52,112 bases of DNA from Mycobacterium sp. UM_WGJ. GTDB taxonomy: Bacteria > Actinomycetota > Actinomycetes > Mycobacteriales > Mycobacteriaceae. The notes under the pieces were generated by a model, which saw nothing but the letters and a program-made list of their open reading frames with translations, was not told the origin of the DNA and ran no database searches. The stretch spans positions 1 through 52,112 of the forward strand of contig NZ_AUWR01000013.1 in NCBI RefSeq assembly GCF_000455125.1. Direction: 5' to 3'. The position numbers and the translations under genes are program-made. Below, in pieces: positions 8,813 to 17,119 of this stretch. Position 1 is the stretch's first letter. Every line of letters begins with the position of its first letter.

Positions 8813-10937
8813 CGTCGGCCAAATCATCGGTCAGCACGGCACCGATGCCGAGCTTCTCCTTGATCTTCTTCTCGATCTCGTTGGCCACGTCGACATTGGT
8901 CAGCAAGTAGTTACGGGCGTTCTCCTTGCCCTGCCCCAGCTGTTCGCCGTCATAGGTGAACCAGGAACCGGACTTGCGGATGAAGCCCTGGTCCACGCCC
9001 ATGTCGATCAGCGAACCCTCACGGCTGATGCCCCGGCCGTACAGAATGTCGAACTCGGCCTGCTTAAACGGCGGCGACACTTTGTTCTTGACCACCTTGA
9101 CCCGGGTCCGGTTGCCGACCGCATCGGTGCCGTCCTTGAGGGTCTCGATCCGCCGAACGTCCAGGCGCACCGAGGCGTAGAACTTCAAAGCCTTTCCACC
9201 CGTGGTGGTTTCGGGAGAGTTGTGCACCATCACCCCGTCGGCGAAGTAGTTGTGCGAGCCCTCGACCTCGATATCGAAACGATCCATCTTTTGGTAATCG
9301 GTCTTCGATTCAATCTCTGTGACGCGGGCCGGCATCAGCTGCATCGTTTGTTCCACGAACTGCGGCGCTACCGCGCCATATCCGCGAAACCGAGGCAACA
9401 GCTTGTACCCCATTGATGGAGCCATATACGGCGCCACCAGCTCTTGGAACTTCGCGGATGCCTCAGTGGAGAACTGCAGCACCGCTTTGCCGGCCTTTCC
9501 CGGATAGCGCAATTTCACGTCCAGCCCGTAGTTGTCACGCAGGTAGTCGCAAAGCCGCTCCCGCGTTCCTTCCGTCATGGCCTCGACACAGATTTCGATT
9601 CGTCCACTGCCGCCGGCGGTACGTTCCTGCAATCCCTTGGAGCGCACGGTGAATGAGCCGTCATCCATGTACCAGATGGCCAACGATAGCGGGGTGAGCG
9701 CCTTGAGGTAGTCCTCGGAGAGGAACTTCTTGCCATCGCCGAGGTAAACCGCACTTCGCAATTCGTGCAGTTCCGCGAGAGGGGTGAAGTCGGCAAACAC
9801 TGCGCCCTTGCTATTGACAGTACGACTGTGCGGAATGTTCCCCAGCAGGGAGACCTTCCAGTCGAGATATTCCGACTGCTTCGCCGCATGCCCCATACGG
9901 AGTCGTGCACTCTCTGAATCATGCCGAACTGGCGAGGACAAGCAGCCATCGCCCATCAGTGAGCCCAGTACGACTTCCCACTGCTGATCGCTCAGCAGAG
10001 CCGGCTGAGCCAGCATCACACGGTCACCAACGCAGATGTCTTCAGCTTCTCGCCAACCGCCAGGAGTTCGGATGAGGTGGTTGCGGGTCATCGCCAAGCT
10101 AGCGTGTCCACGCCCCGTTCCGCCCCCTGCTCGATCAACCTTGAAGTGCAAAAATTCTTCGGTCTTACCGTTGTTGAACCAGTTGATTACTCGCCGTGGC
10201 TCGATACGCCCCGTTTCAAAGTCATAGGACAAGACCTCGACATCCATCTTCTGATTCACAATCTTGCCGAGCTTTTCCGTCGACCCGTCAGCCAGAGTGA
10301 CATTGGTGTACCAGGATCCACATCCGAACATCACCCCGATCTTCTCCCGCAGCTGGTTGATGAAGATGGCGGTGGTACCCGAGTTGTTCAGCGCGCCGGT
10401 CATCTTCCGCAGCGCCTGGCTCATCAGCCGGGCCTGCAGGCCGACGTGACTGTCCCCCATCTCGCCCTCGATCTCCGCGCGCGGCACCAGGGCGGCCACC
10501 GAGTCGATGACCAGGATGTCCAGCGCGCCGGAGCGGATCAGCGTGTCGGCGATCTCCAGCGCCTGCTCCCCGGTGTCGGGCTGGGACACCAGCAGCGAAT
10601 CGGTGTCCACGCCGAGCTTCTTGGCGTATTCGGGGTCCAGTGCGTGCTCGGCGTCGATGAACGCCGCGATCCCGCCGGCGGCCTGGGCGTTGGCCACCGC
10701 GTGCAGCGCCACGGTGGTCTTACCGGAGGACTCTGGGCCGTAGATCTCGACGACCCGGCCCCGGGGCAGACCGCCGATGCCCAGCGCCACATCCAGGGCG
10801 ATCGAGCCGGTCGGGATGACCGAGATCGGCTGACGCACCTCGTCCCCGAGGCGCATCACCGAGCCTTTGCCGAAGTTCTTGTCGATCTGGGCCATCGCCA
10901 GTTCGAGTGCTTTTTCGCGATCGGGCGCTTGCGCCAT
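8784..10937 (-). CDS. recA: recombinase RecA precursor containing an intein
   Basis: RecA forms filaments on single-stranded DNA, catalyses strand exchange and triggers LexA self-cleavage. The precursor has 717 residues: N-extein 1-205, intein 206-573, C-extein 574-717, so the spliced protein has 349 residues. Walker A is GPESSGKTT (67-75) and Walker B is near 141-145 (ILVID). The intein splits loop L1/L2 territory between GVMFG and SPETT, a highly conserved site where unspliced RecA would be inactive. The ATG at 10937 follows AGGAGAGG; an open frame to 11045 lacks support. Two DNA-damage elements lie upstream: a RecA-NDp-type promoter and a LexA box. recX follows with overlap. At the M. tuberculosis intein site (position 9080/9081) the sequence is uninterrupted, with Val where the intein Cys would be. 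Confidence 0.97.
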   Translation of the reverse strand: MAQAPDREKALELAMAQIDKNFGKGSVMRLGDEVRQPISVIPTGSIALDVALGIGGLPRGRVVEIYGPESSGKTTVALHAVANAQAAGGIAAFIDAEHALDPEYAKKLGVDTDSLLVSQPDTGEQALEIADTLIRSGALDILVIDSVAALVPRAEIEGEMGDSHVGLQARLMSQALRKMTGALNNSGTTAIFINQLREKIGVMFGCGSWYTNVTLADGSTEKLGKIVNQKMDVEVLSYDFETGRIEPRRVINWFNNGKTEEFLHFKVDRAGGGTGRGHASLAMTRNHLIRTPGGWREAEDICVGDRVMLAQPALLSDQQWEVVLGSLMGDGCLSSPVRHDSESARLRMGHAAKQSEYLDWKVSLLGNIPHSRTVNSKGAVFADFTPLAELHELRSAVYLGDGKKFLSEDYLKALTPLSLAIWYMDDGSFTVRSKGLQERTAGGSGRIEICVEAMTEGTRERLCDYLRDNYGLDVKLRYPGKAGKAVLQFSTEASAKFQELVAPYMAPSMGYKLLPRFRGYGAVAPQFVEQTMQLMPARVTEIESKTDYQKMDRFDIEVEGSHNYFADGVMVHNSPETTTGGKALKFYASVRLDVRRIETLKDGTDAVGNRTRVKVVKNKVSPPFKQAEFDILYGRGISREGSLIDMGVDQGFIRKSGSWFTYDGEQLGQGKENARNYLLTNVDVANEIEKKIKEKLGIGAVLTDDLADDVLPAPVDF
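9219..10322 (-). mobile_element. RecA intein with LAGLIDADG homing endonuclease (RecA-b site, M. leprae type)
   Basis: The 368-residue element starts with Cys206 and ends with His-Asn573, followed by Ser as the +1 nucleophile, so all splicing residues are present. Block A is [13 protein letters not shown], block B contains [12 protein letters not shown], and block F/G is [15 protein letters not shown] then VMVHN. Two dodecapeptide motifs, LGSLMGDG and IWYMDDGS, each keep the acidic residue, so the homing endonuclease looks intact. By recall it matches the M. leprae RecA intein closely in site, length and many segments, and differs from the M. tuberculosis one in both site and sequence. One 60-nt line inside (9781-9840) counts 55% GC against 67% in an extein line (10501-10560). 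Confidence 0.96.
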
Positions 10938-10993
10938 GATGCCTCTCCTGTGGTTCGGTAGTTCGGTGACCGGTTCTCGGTCGGTTGGCCGTG

Positions 10994-11016
10994 ACGCTAG
11001 CGACGGGGTCTGACAG
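10994..11016 (-). promoter_or_regulatory. recA damage-inducible promoter of RecA-NDp type
   Basis: On the minus strand the sequence reads CTGTCAGAC, eight bases, then TAGCGT, matching the mycobacterial RecA-NDp pattern (TTGTCRGTG-N8-TANNNT) except for the first base and part of the weak GTG. In M. tuberculosis such promoters are activated by PafBC independently of LexA. It lies 57-79 bp before the recA ATG. Confidence 0.8.
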
Positions 11017-11050
11017 ACCCGCCGAGCCAAACGAACTGCCTCCACAGTAG

Positions 11051-11066
11051 GCGAACGAATGTTCGA
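11051..11066. promoter_or_regulatory. LexA (SOS) box upstream of recA
   Basis: GCGAACGAATGTTCGA matches the mycobacterial SOS box TCGAAC-N4-GTTCGA at 11 of 12 defined positions. It lies about 115 bp upstream of recA and would let LexA repress a second recA promoter. Confidence 0.8.
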
Positions 11067-11114
11067 ATCAAGTTCGACACGCGGCGTGTCGGCGTGTCGA
11101 CTTTTGACGTCCGG

Positions 11115-12341
11115 TCAGGCCACCGCCATGACGTGCGCGGACGCCCCGATCGTGGTGTCGCCGGCGCCCATCATGGTGCGCATGAACTCCTCCTGCTCGC
11201 GCCGCCCGCGCTCCGCCGCGCGATCCAGGCCGCCGGGCAGCGCCAGCGCCGCGGCGCTGCGGGCCAGGTTCACCGGCATCCGCAGCAGCGGGTACCACGG
11301 CAGCACGAAGACCGGCAGGCCCAGCTTTCGCATCGTCCGCGGCCCAAGAAAGCTGCTGGTCAGGGAGAGATGCTGGGCACGTGCGATACGGCGCCGCACC
11401 CCGGCCAGGGCGCCGAAGTGCCATCCGAGCGGATCGTCGGCCATCGGGGCCGCCAACTGCTTGGTGCTTTCGTCGGGGGCGGAGAGTGCGCCGAGGGTCT
11501 GATACAGGATGCGGACACCGTCCCGGAAGCTGCGGGGCAGCCAGTCGTCGCGGACCCCCATCAGCCAGCCGACGTAGCGGGTCAGGTGCGCGATGTCCTC
11601 CAGTTCGGCCGGCGACATCACGATTCCCAATGCCAGCCCGCCGGCCGGTGGCGCGATCAGCGCGCCCACCAAGGTGGCGGCCATGTCGGTCTGGTTGACC
11701 GGCAGACCCCACTCCGCACTGCGCCAGTCCGGCAGCGCGGACACGTGCCGACGAACGAACTCATGGATCAGCCGGACCCGGACAGTGGCCTGATAGCCGA
11801 CGCCGAGCGGCTCCAATCCTCCTTCGGCGCTGACGTCCAGCGCCCACTGCAGGGTCTCGGCGAAGCGCTTGTTCGAGCCCTTCTCGAGCACACCGGTGCG
11901 CAACAGCGTCTTGTTGAACGAGGAGAACTGGTAGCCGCCGAGGAACGACACGTCCCGGGCGATGTAGGTGCCGTCAGCACCGCCACGGCGCAGCGCTCGC
12001 TGGCCCCGCCGCACCCGGGCCAGGTCGACCCAGTCCGGGATCGGCTCGAACTCGCCGAAGAACTCGCGCAGCGGCGCAGGCGCATCCGGCACGCTGTCCA
12101 GGCCGTGGGCCAGTATCTGTTCGAAGATCGGCCGCGTCTCGGCGGCTCCGGTACTCGACATCCACTCGACCAGTCGCTGCATCGGTTCGTCTCCGGCAGT
12201 CAGGTCTTCGCCGATCTTGCGCCACCGCTCGGGCGTGGGTTTGGCGATCGCCAACGCGGTCGCCAGCACGCGAATACTGACCGGAACGGCACCGGGTCCA
12301 GCGGGGTGACGGGTGGGGACGGTCAGCGCGGATGCGTTCAT
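11115..12341 (-). CDS. MpaB-family (DUF2236) oxygenase-like protein
   Basis: A 408-residue protein of the MpaB / latex-clearing-protein-like family, whose characterised members are heme oxygenases acting on isoprenoid or rubber-like substrates. Typical features are the DWVDLARVRRGQRAL segment, RDVSFLGGYQFSSFNKTLL, the helix with LIHEFVRRHV carrying a conserved His, and NQTDMAATLVGAL. No signal peptide is apparent; the hydrophobic helices may associate with the membrane. The ATG at 12341 has no good Shine-Dalgarno. The divergent TetR gene starts 71 bp away and probably controls it. Substrate unknown. Confidence 0.78.
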   Translation of the reverse strand: MNASALTVPTRHPAGPGAVPVSIRVLATALAIAKPTPERWRKIGEDLTAGDEPMQRLVEWMSSTGAAETRPIFEQILAHGLDSVPDAPAPLREFFGEFEPIPDWVDLARVRRGQRALRRGGADGTYIARDVSFLGGYQFSSFNKTLLRTGVLEKGSNKRFAETLQWALDVSAEGGLEPLGVGYQATVRVRLIHEFVRRHVSALPDWRSAEWGLPVNQTDMAATLVGALIAPPAGGLALGIVMSPAELEDIAHLTRYVGWLMGVRDDWLPRSFRDGVRILYQTLGALSAPDESTKQLAAPMADDPLGWHFGALAGVRRRIARAQHLSLTSSFLGPRTMRKLGLPVFVLPWYPLLRMPVNLARSAAALALPGGLDRAAERGRREQEEFMRTMMGAGDTTIGASAHVMAVA

Positions 12342-12373
12342 CGGGCGGCCTCCAGCGTCATTTTGGACAACAA

Positions 12374-12392
12374 CCGTATTCCGAATCTACGG
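12374..12392. promoter_or_regulatory. candidate TetR operator between the MpaB-like and TetR genes
   Basis: An inverted repeat CCGTA-N9-TACGG sits in the 71-bp divergent intergenic region, immediately upstream of the TetR gene -10. Placement and symmetry fit an autoregulatory operator that also controls the oxygenase gene. Confidence 0.4.
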
Positions 12393-12399
12393 CCGCTAG

Positions 12400-12405
12400 T
12401 AGGGT
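12400..12405 (+). promoter_or_regulatory. predicted -10 element of the TetR gene (leaderless)
   Basis: TAGGGT ends 7 bp before the ATG at 12413, which favours that codon over ATG 12407. Confidence 0.5.
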
Positions 12406-12412
12406 GATGTCA

Positions 12413-13063
12413 ATGAAACGCCCTGAGGTGGTGCGTGACTACGGCGGAATCAGCGCGGTGGACCGCCGCGCCGAGCGCCGTAGCAAGCTGCTGGCCGCCG
12501 GGCGCCAGATCTGGGGTGAATCCGGCATCGGCGAGGTCACGGTCCGCGGCGTCTGTACCGCGGCCGGGCTCACCCCGCGCTACTTCTACGAGCAATTCCC
12601 CAGTCGCGACGCGCTGTTCTTCGCGGTCTCCGACGACGTCCGCGACCAGTTGCTCGAAGCGATGGTCACCGCCGGTATCGGCGACCCCGGCACACTCGCC
12701 GACAAGCTGCGGTCCGCGCTGACCGCATTTCTCGACCTCATTGCCGCCGACCCCTGCATCCACCGCATCGCCACCAGCGACCTGTCGGCGATCCCGGGAC
12801 TCAACGAGCACCGTGCGGGCATCCTCGACATGATCACCGATGCGATCGTCGAACATGCCCCCGGCGTTCTCGACGGTCAGAATCTCGCACCGCAAGAACT
12901 CCGCCGCGGTGCCCTGTTCATTGTCGGCGGCGTCAACCAGATCATCGAAACCTGGCTCGCCGATCCGGTCGAGACCACGACCGAGCTTGCCGCGATCTGC
13001 TCAGACCTCTCCGTCGCCCTGGTGCGCAGCATCGTGGCCCGCAGCGATCAGTCTCACCACTGA
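12413..13063 (+). CDS. TetR family transcriptional regulator
   Basis: A 216-residue regulator with a TetR helix-turn-helix in residues about 20-65: RSKLLAAGRQIWGESGI, then VTVRGVCTAAGLTPRYFYEQF with the typical recognition helix ending in YFYEQF. The C-terminal ligand-binding domain is divergent. The start at 12413 is placed by a -10 element 7 bp upstream. It is divergent from the MpaB-like oxygenase, its likely target, and its last 10 bp overlap the convergent DUF3046 gene. Confidence 0.88.
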   Translation: MKRPEVVRDYGGISAVDRRAERRSKLLAAGRQIWGESGIGEVTVRGVCTAAGLTPRYFYEQFPSRDALFFAVSDDVRDQLLEAMVTAGIGDPGTLADKLRSALTAFLDLIAADPCIHRIATSDLSAIPGLNEHRAGILDMITDAIVEHAPGVLDGQNLAPQELRRGALFIVGGVNQIIETWLADPVETTTELAAICSDLSVALVRSIVARSDQSHH

Positions 13064-13248
13064 TCGCGCGGCACGTCGAAGTCGGAGCACAGCGCCCACC
13101 ACACATCACGAGGCTCCACACCGTCCTCGATGGCCTGCGCCGCGGTCCGTCCGCCCACCGCGGCCAGCACGTGATCTGCCAGTACCGAGGCGCCATAGGC
13201 GGTACCGAAACGCATCGCGACCCGTTCGTGGAATTCGGTCAGGCGCAC
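13054..13248 (-). CDS. DUF3046 protein (Rv2738c-like)
   Basis: A 64-residue protein with the DUF3046 pattern: MRLTEFHERV at the start, GASVLADHVLAAVGGRTA in the middle and DVWWALCSDFDVP near the end. It is nearly always found close to recA in mycobacteria, but its function is unknown. The GTG at 13248 has a TAGGTT -10 element 6 bp upstream, predicting a leaderless transcript. Its 3' end overlaps the TetR gene by 10 bp. Confidence 0.92.
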   Translation of the reverse strand: MRLTEFHERVAMRFGTAYGASVLADHVLAAVGGRTAAQAIEDGVEPRDVWWALCSDFDVPRDQW

Positions 13249-13254
13249 ACACCC

Positions 13255-13260
13255 AACCTA
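13255..13260 (-). promoter_or_regulatory. predicted -10 element of the DUF3046 gene (leaderless)
   Basis: TAGGTT on the minus strand ends 6 bp before the GTG at 13248 and overlaps the stop codon of the glycosyltransferase gene. Confidence 0.45.
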
Positions 13261-14430
13261 CCCAGTGCCTGACAGCGCCTGGTGGCACACCCGTACCGGA
13301 TCGGCGACGTCGGCGGCCGTGACCGCAGCCCGCCGCGCGGCATCGCGATAGCCCGGCGACGCCAACACGGCGCCCACCGCGTCCGCCAACGCCGGCCCGG
13401 TCAACGGCCGGATCAGCCGCCCACTGCCTTGGCGCACCACGCGATTGGCGATCTCCCACTGGTCGCCGCCGCCGGGCACCACCACCAGCGGCACCCCAGC
13501 CAGCAGCGTCTTGGCGACCATGCCATGCCCGCCGCCGCAGACCACCACGTCGGCGTGCGTCAACAGCTCGTCCTGGCGCCCCAACCCGGCGACAGCCCAC
13601 GACGGCAGCTCCAAGGGTGCACCGCCCAGCCGCGACACCGCCAGCCGGGCGCCGTCGGGCAGGCCGGCACCGGGCACCAGATGCTCCACGGCGAGCTCGG
13701 CCAGCCCGGCAGCTCCGGTGGATGCCGTAGACGGCGCCACCACCACCAGCGGGCCCGAACCCGGCGGCACGGCCAGCACCTGCTCGGTCGGCTCGAAGTG
13801 CAGCGGCCCGACGACAACGGCCTCCGCGGGCCAGTCCGGCCGGGGCACCTCGAGCGCGGGCAGCGTGGCGATCAGGCGCCGCAGCGGCCCGGGGTCGTCA
13901 CCCGGCAGACCGATACCCACCCGCGCTTGGGCGCGCTGGCGCAAACCGCTGCGCACCGACCGTGCCGTCAACGAGCGCATCAGCGTGTCCCGCAGCCGGC
14001 CGCGCACCCCGGTGCCCGGCGCCAGCCCACTGCCGATCGGCGGCAGCCCCTTCGACGGCAGGTACAACGGGTGCGGACTGAGTTCAACCCAGCCGATGCC
14101 GAGCAGCTCGGCGGCCATTCCCCCACAGGCCGTGATGACGTCGGAGACCACCAGATCCGGCGCCAGAGCCCGCAGCTGATCGCGGTTTTCCACCGCCATC
14201 CGCGCCGCCCGGTAATGCAGCTTCGCCCCGTCGTCGGCGTCGTCATCGGCGGCGGTGGGATCGAGCCCCAGCAGCTCCGCGGCGTCCACCCCGGCGGCCC
14301 GCGCGGTATCGAGCCACTGCACCCCGGTCAGCAGCGTCGGCGTGTCTCCGGCCGCCGCGAAGCGCTGGCACAGGGCGATCGCCGGGAACGCGTGACCGGG
14401 ATCTGGCCCGGCAACCACTACGACTCGCAT
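13258..14430 (-). CDS. MGT-like glycosyltransferase (Rv2739c-like)
   Basis: A 390-residue GT-B fold, UGT-like transferase. The N-terminus is the acceptor-side Rossmann strand with the glycine/histidine of this family (MRVVVVAGPDPGHAFPAIAL), and the C-terminal half has the nucleotide-sugar site (LTHADVVVCGGGHGMVAKTLL, VPLVVVPGGGDQWEIANRV). The C-terminal CGGGHG replaces the more usual histidine/glycine signature. Position equals Rv2739c. Acceptor and sugar donor are unknown. The ATG at 14430 starts the fold directly; the 91-codon extension upstream would overlap the divergent ephG promoter and gene and was rejected. Confidence 0.85.
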   Translation of the reverse strand: MRVVVVAGPDPGHAFPAIALCQRFAAAGDTPTLLTGVQWLDTARAAGVDAAELLGLDPTAADDDADDGAKLHYRAARMAVENRDQLRALAPDLVVSDVITACGGMAAELLGIGWVELSPHPLYLPSKGLPPIGSGLAPGTGVRGRLRDTLMRSLTARSVRSGLRQRAQARVGIGLPGDDPGPLRRLIATLPALEVPRPDWPAEAVVVGPLHFEPTEQVLAVPPGSGPLVVVAPSTASTGAAGLAELAVEHLVPGAGLPDGARLAVSRLGGAPLELPSWAVAGLGRQDELLTHADVVVCGGGHGMVAKTLLAGVPLVVVPGGGDQWEIANRVVRQGSGRLIRPLTGPALADAVGAVLASPGYRDAARRAAVTAADVADPVRVCHQALSGTG

Positions 14431-14459
14431 CGGCCTACCGTGCCACAGCCCCACGGGCC

Positions 14460-14465
14460 TAGGGT
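14460..14465 (+). promoter_or_regulatory. predicted -10 element of ephG (leaderless)
   Basis: TAGGGT ends 7 bp before the ATG at 14473, with no Shine-Dalgarno between. Confidence 0.5.
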
Positions 14466-14472
14466 GGCAGGC

Positions 14473-14919
14473 ATGACCGAACTGACTGGCCAGCCGAACG
14501 CTGTCGAGGCCACCGCCAACATCCGCATCGTAGAGACCTTCCTCGAAGCCCTGCGCGATGAGGACCTTGACACCGCGGCGGCGGCCCTCGCCGAGGACGT
14601 GGTGTACCAGAATGTCGGACTGCCGACCATCTACGGCCGCAGCGCCACCATCCGGGTGTTTAAGCGGATGGCCGGCCGGGCGGGCTTCGACGTGAAGATC
14701 CACCGCATCGCCGCCGACGGCTCGTCAGTGCTCACCGAGCGCACTGACGTGCTGACGTTCGGACCGCTGCGCCTGCAGTTCTGGGTGTGCGGGGTCTTCG
14801 AGGTGCATCACGGCCGTATCACGCTGTGGCGCGACTATTTCGACTTCCTGGACATGTTCAAGGCGACGCTGCGGGCGGTGGCGGCCACCGTGTTCCCGGC
14901 ACTGCGGCCGACGTTCTAG
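14473..14919 (+). CDS. ephG: limonene-1,2-epoxide-hydrolase family epoxide hydrolase (EphG-like)
   Basis: A 148-residue protein, the length of M. tuberculosis EphG (Rv2740), found in the same place. It hydrates epoxides in a cone-shaped alpha+beta pocket. The catalytic Asp-Arg-Asp arrangement of limonene-epoxide hydrolases is visible in LTERTDVLTF (Arg and Asp) and LWRDYFD (Asp). Tyr and Asn of the water-binding site fit VVYQNVGLPT. The natural substrate may be a sterol or fatty-acid epoxide. Start supported by the -10 at 14460-14465. It is divergent from the glycosyltransferase and is followed after 10 bp by the DUF5313 gene. Confidence 0.93.
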   Translation: MTELTGQPNAVEATANIRIVETFLEALRDEDLDTAAAALAEDVVYQNVGLPTIYGRSATIRVFKRMAGRAGFDVKIHRIAADGSSVLTERTDVLTFGPLRLQFWVCGVFEVHHGRITLWRDYFDFLDMFKATLRAVAATVFPALRPTF

Positions 14920-14922
14920 GGT
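14917..14922 (+). promoter_or_regulatory. predicted -10 element of the DUF5313 gene (leaderless)
   Basis: TAGGGT shares its TAG with the ephG stop codon and ends 7 bp before the GTG at 14930. Confidence 0.45.
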
Positions 14923-14929
14923 CAGCTCT

Positions 14930-15352
14930 GTGCGTCAAGTTTCAAAGCCTCAGCGCCCCAGCCCGATCCAATACCTCCGGTACTGCTACGGGCGCCCGCT
15001 GCCCCCCACGCTGCTGGACTGGGTCCGCAATGACCTGGCGGGCCCGGGGGCCACCGTCCGGATGATCATGCGCGCCGTCGTGCCGACGACCCTGATCCTG
15101 ATCCCGTTCTGGTTCTTGCCGGCGGACTTCATGACGCACTTCACCATGACGTTTCCGATCTGGTTCATGGTGATTCTGTTCGCACACGCGCTCAACAAGG
15201 TGTGGCGCACGCACATGCTGCGGATGCACGGCCTGAACCCGGAGCTCGCCAACGCACGTAAACGCGAGCGCGACGCCCACATTCACCGGGCCTACGAGGA
15301 ACGCTACGGACCGCGACCGGAATCGGTCGATCAGCGCAGCGACGACATCTAG
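14930..15352 (+). CDS. DUF5313 family membrane protein
   Basis: A 140-residue protein with a basic N-terminus containing the family pattern PSPIQYLRYCYGRPLPP, a segment LDWVRNDLAGPGATVRMI, two hydrophobic segments (about 48-66 and 73-92) and a long charged C-terminal helix (ELANARKRERDAHIHRAYEE). It is probably an inner-membrane protein with both ends cytoplasmic. DUF5313 is restricted to mycobacteria-like actinobacteria and has no known function. The GTG start is supported by the TAGGGT -10. Its stop codon is CTAG-symmetrical with the stop of the convergent pspM gene: both stop codons occupy 15349-15352. Confidence 0.83.
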   Translation: MRQVSKPQRPSPIQYLRYCYGRPLPPTLLDWVRNDLAGPGATVRMIMRAVVPTTLILIPFWFLPADFMTHFTMTFPIWFMVILFAHALNKVWRTHMLRMHGLNPELANARKRERDAHIHRAYEERYGPRPESVDQRSDDI

Positions 15353-16185
15353 ACGACCCGGGGCAACTCGGCCAGTTCGTCGAAGGCCTGCGCCCAACCC
15401 AGCATCTTCTCGGTCGCACCGGCCAGCTCCTCGCGGTAGCGTCGCTGCGACATCGGGGAATTCGCCGGATCGCCGGCCGACGTGGTCGAGCCGTCGTTCG
15501 CCGACGCCACCAGTTGCGCTGCGGCGGTGACCATCTCGTTGTACTGGCGTACACCGGCGCTGAGCTGAGCGGTAAACGCGTTGATCGTCGGCACCAGATA
15601 CTGACGGGACTGCACGCTGTGCTGCACGGCACGCTCCATGGACACCACCTCAGCGGCGGTGGCCGCCATGGTGGACGCGGCGCGGTTGACCGCGGCCGTA
15701 AGTTCGGTGATCTCATCGGCGGGCAACAGCCGGCCCCGCTCAAGCACACCCAGTAGCGAGACCATCCCCCGCTCGGAGGCGCCCAGCGCGTACATCGCCG
15801 GCCGGGCCGCCGACCCGGGCGGCGGCAGGCGCCGCGCCGCGGTGGAGCGCACAGCCGGCAACGGCGCCGCGCGCAGCCAGCGATAGCGCAGCAGCAACAG
15901 CGTCGCCGGCGCGGAGGCACCCGCGGCCACCAGCCCGGTGATCAGCAACACCCACGCCGGCGTCGACCACGACGCCAAAACGGCGGTCGCCAACGTCCAG
16001 AATCCGCACGTGACGGCGAAGAACAGGCCCAGCCGCAGCGCCCAACGGCGCTTACGCAGCATCCTGGCCCTCGGGTCGGCGATGGCACCCAGCTTGTCGG
16101 CGAGCAGGTCGGCGGCCTCACTGGCTCGGTCGACGACACGCTGCAGCAGTGGGTGCCGTGCGCTACCTCCCAGTGTCGCGGCCAC
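15349..16185 (-). CDS. pspM: phage-shock envelope-stress membrane protein PspM
   Basis: A 278-residue homologue of Rv2743c by position and architecture. After a cytoplasmic N-terminal region it has two hydrophobic segments (near residues 44-62 and 68-92) and then a long helical, Ala-rich cytoplasmic part. In M. tuberculosis PspM binds PspA and works with ClgR in the response to envelope damage. The GTG at 16185 lies 4 nt after the pspA stop, the natural operon start; the upstream open frame runs inside pspA. In M. tuberculosis pspN (Rv2742c) follows; here the operon ends at DUF5313, so pspN is absent from this locus. Confidence 0.83.
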   Translation of the reverse strand: MAATLGGSARHPLLQRVVDRASEAADLLADKLGAIADPRARMLRKRRWALRLGLFFAVTCGFWTLATAVLASWSTPAWVLLITGLVAAGASAPATLLLLRYRWLRAAPLPAVRSTAARRLPPPGSAARPAMYALGASERGMVSLLGVLERGRLLPADEITELTAAVNRAASTMAATAAEVVSMERAVQHSVQSRQYLVPTINAFTAQLSAGVRQYNEMVTAAAQLVASANDGSTTSAGDPANSPMSQRRYREELAGATEKMLGWAQAFDELAELPRVV

Positions 16186-16189
16186 CTGA

Positions 16190-17014
16190 CTACCGTCCCA
16201 GCGGATTCTCGGGGGTGGGGTTGGTGCCAGATTGCGGGGTTGCCGGAGTGGCCTGGCCCGCGGCGGTGGTAGAGCCACCCGCCGGCAGCGACTCGCCCCG
16301 CATGGACGCCCGGATCTGCTCCAGCCGGGAATGACCGGCCATCTGCACACCTGCCTGCTCGACCTCGAGCATCCGGCCCTGCACCGAGCCCTGCGCCAAC
16401 TCGGCTGCCCCGATCGCATTGGCGTAACGCCGTTCGATCTTGTCGCGCACCTCGTCGAGGCTGGGAGTGGTTCCGGGAGCAGCGATCTCGCTCATTGAGC
16501 GCAGCGAGGCGCTGACCTGCTCCTGCATCTTGGCCTGCTCAAGCTGGCTGAGCAGCTTGGTGCGCTCGGCGATCTTCTGCTGCAGCACCATGGCGTTCTG
16601 CTCGACGGCCTTCTTGGCCTGCATCGCCGCGGACAGCGCCTGGTCGTGCAGCGCCTTGAGGTCTTCCACGCTCTGCTCGGCGGTGACCAGCTGGGCGGCG
16701 AACGCCTCCGCGGCGTTGTTGTACTCGGTGGCCTTCGCGGCGTCGCCGGCGGCTGTGGCCTGGTCGGCCAGGGTCAGGGCCTGGCGCACGTTGACCTGGA
16801 GCTTCTCGATGTCGGCCAGTTGCCGGTTCAGACGCATCTCCAACTGCCGCTGGTTGCCGATCACCTGCGCCGCCTGCTGGGTCAGGGCCTGGTGCTGACG
16901 CTGCGCCTCTTCGATCGCCTGCTGGATCTGCACCTTGGGATCCGCGTGCTCGTCGATCTTCGAGTTGAACAGCGCCATCAAGTACTTCCACGCCTTGACG
17001 AACGGGTTGGCCAT
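16190..17014 (-). CDS. pspA: phage shock protein A (PspA, 35-kDa antigen)
   Basis: A 274-residue PspA/IM30/ESCRT-III family protein. It opens with an amphipathic membrane-binding helix ([20 protein letters not shown]) followed by a long coiled coil (about 25-185) rich in Ala, Gln and Glu with the conserved [16 protein letters not shown]. It assembles on the inner face of damaged membranes. The C-terminal 40 residues are Gly/Pro/Thr-rich. It lies between clgR and pspM in the stress operon. The 105-bp leader after clgR has a GGAGCT Shine-Dalgarno before the ATG and a CCGGTACCGG palindrome (17058-17067) of unknown relevance. Confidence 0.94.
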   Translation of the reverse strand: MANPFVKAWKYLMALFNSKIDEHADPKVQIQQAIEEAQRQHQALTQQAAQVIGNQRQLEMRLNRQLADIEKLQVNVRQALTLADQATAAGDAAKATEYNNAAEAFAAQLVTAEQSVEDLKALHDQALSAAMQAKKAVEQNAMVLQQKIAERTKLLSQLEQAKMQEQVSASLRSMSEIAAPGTTPSLDEVRDKIERRYANAIGAAELAQGSVQGRMLEVEQAGVQMAGHSRLEQIRASMRGESLPAGGSTTAAGQATPATPQSGTNPTPENPLGR

Positions 17015-17119
17015 CAGTCAGCTCCGTCTGCTTGTTTCCAGTGTTGTGGCTCTACCGCCGGTACCGGTGATCAATTTATCGGGTCGACGGTGCTCGGGTG
17101 GGTGTTCAGCCCGGGCGCG

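Noticed and set aside
9061-9100. Possible second intein at the M. tuberculosis RecA site
   Set aside because: The RecA reading frame runs without insertion here (KNKVSPPFK), so the site is empty.
10077-10961. 294-codon open frame opposite recA
   Set aside because: Low-complexity translation and complete overlap with RecA and its intein.
17058-17067. CCGGTACCGG palindrome between clgR and pspA
   Set aside because: Ten-base GC-rich palindromes are frequent by chance in this DNA; no second copy seen.
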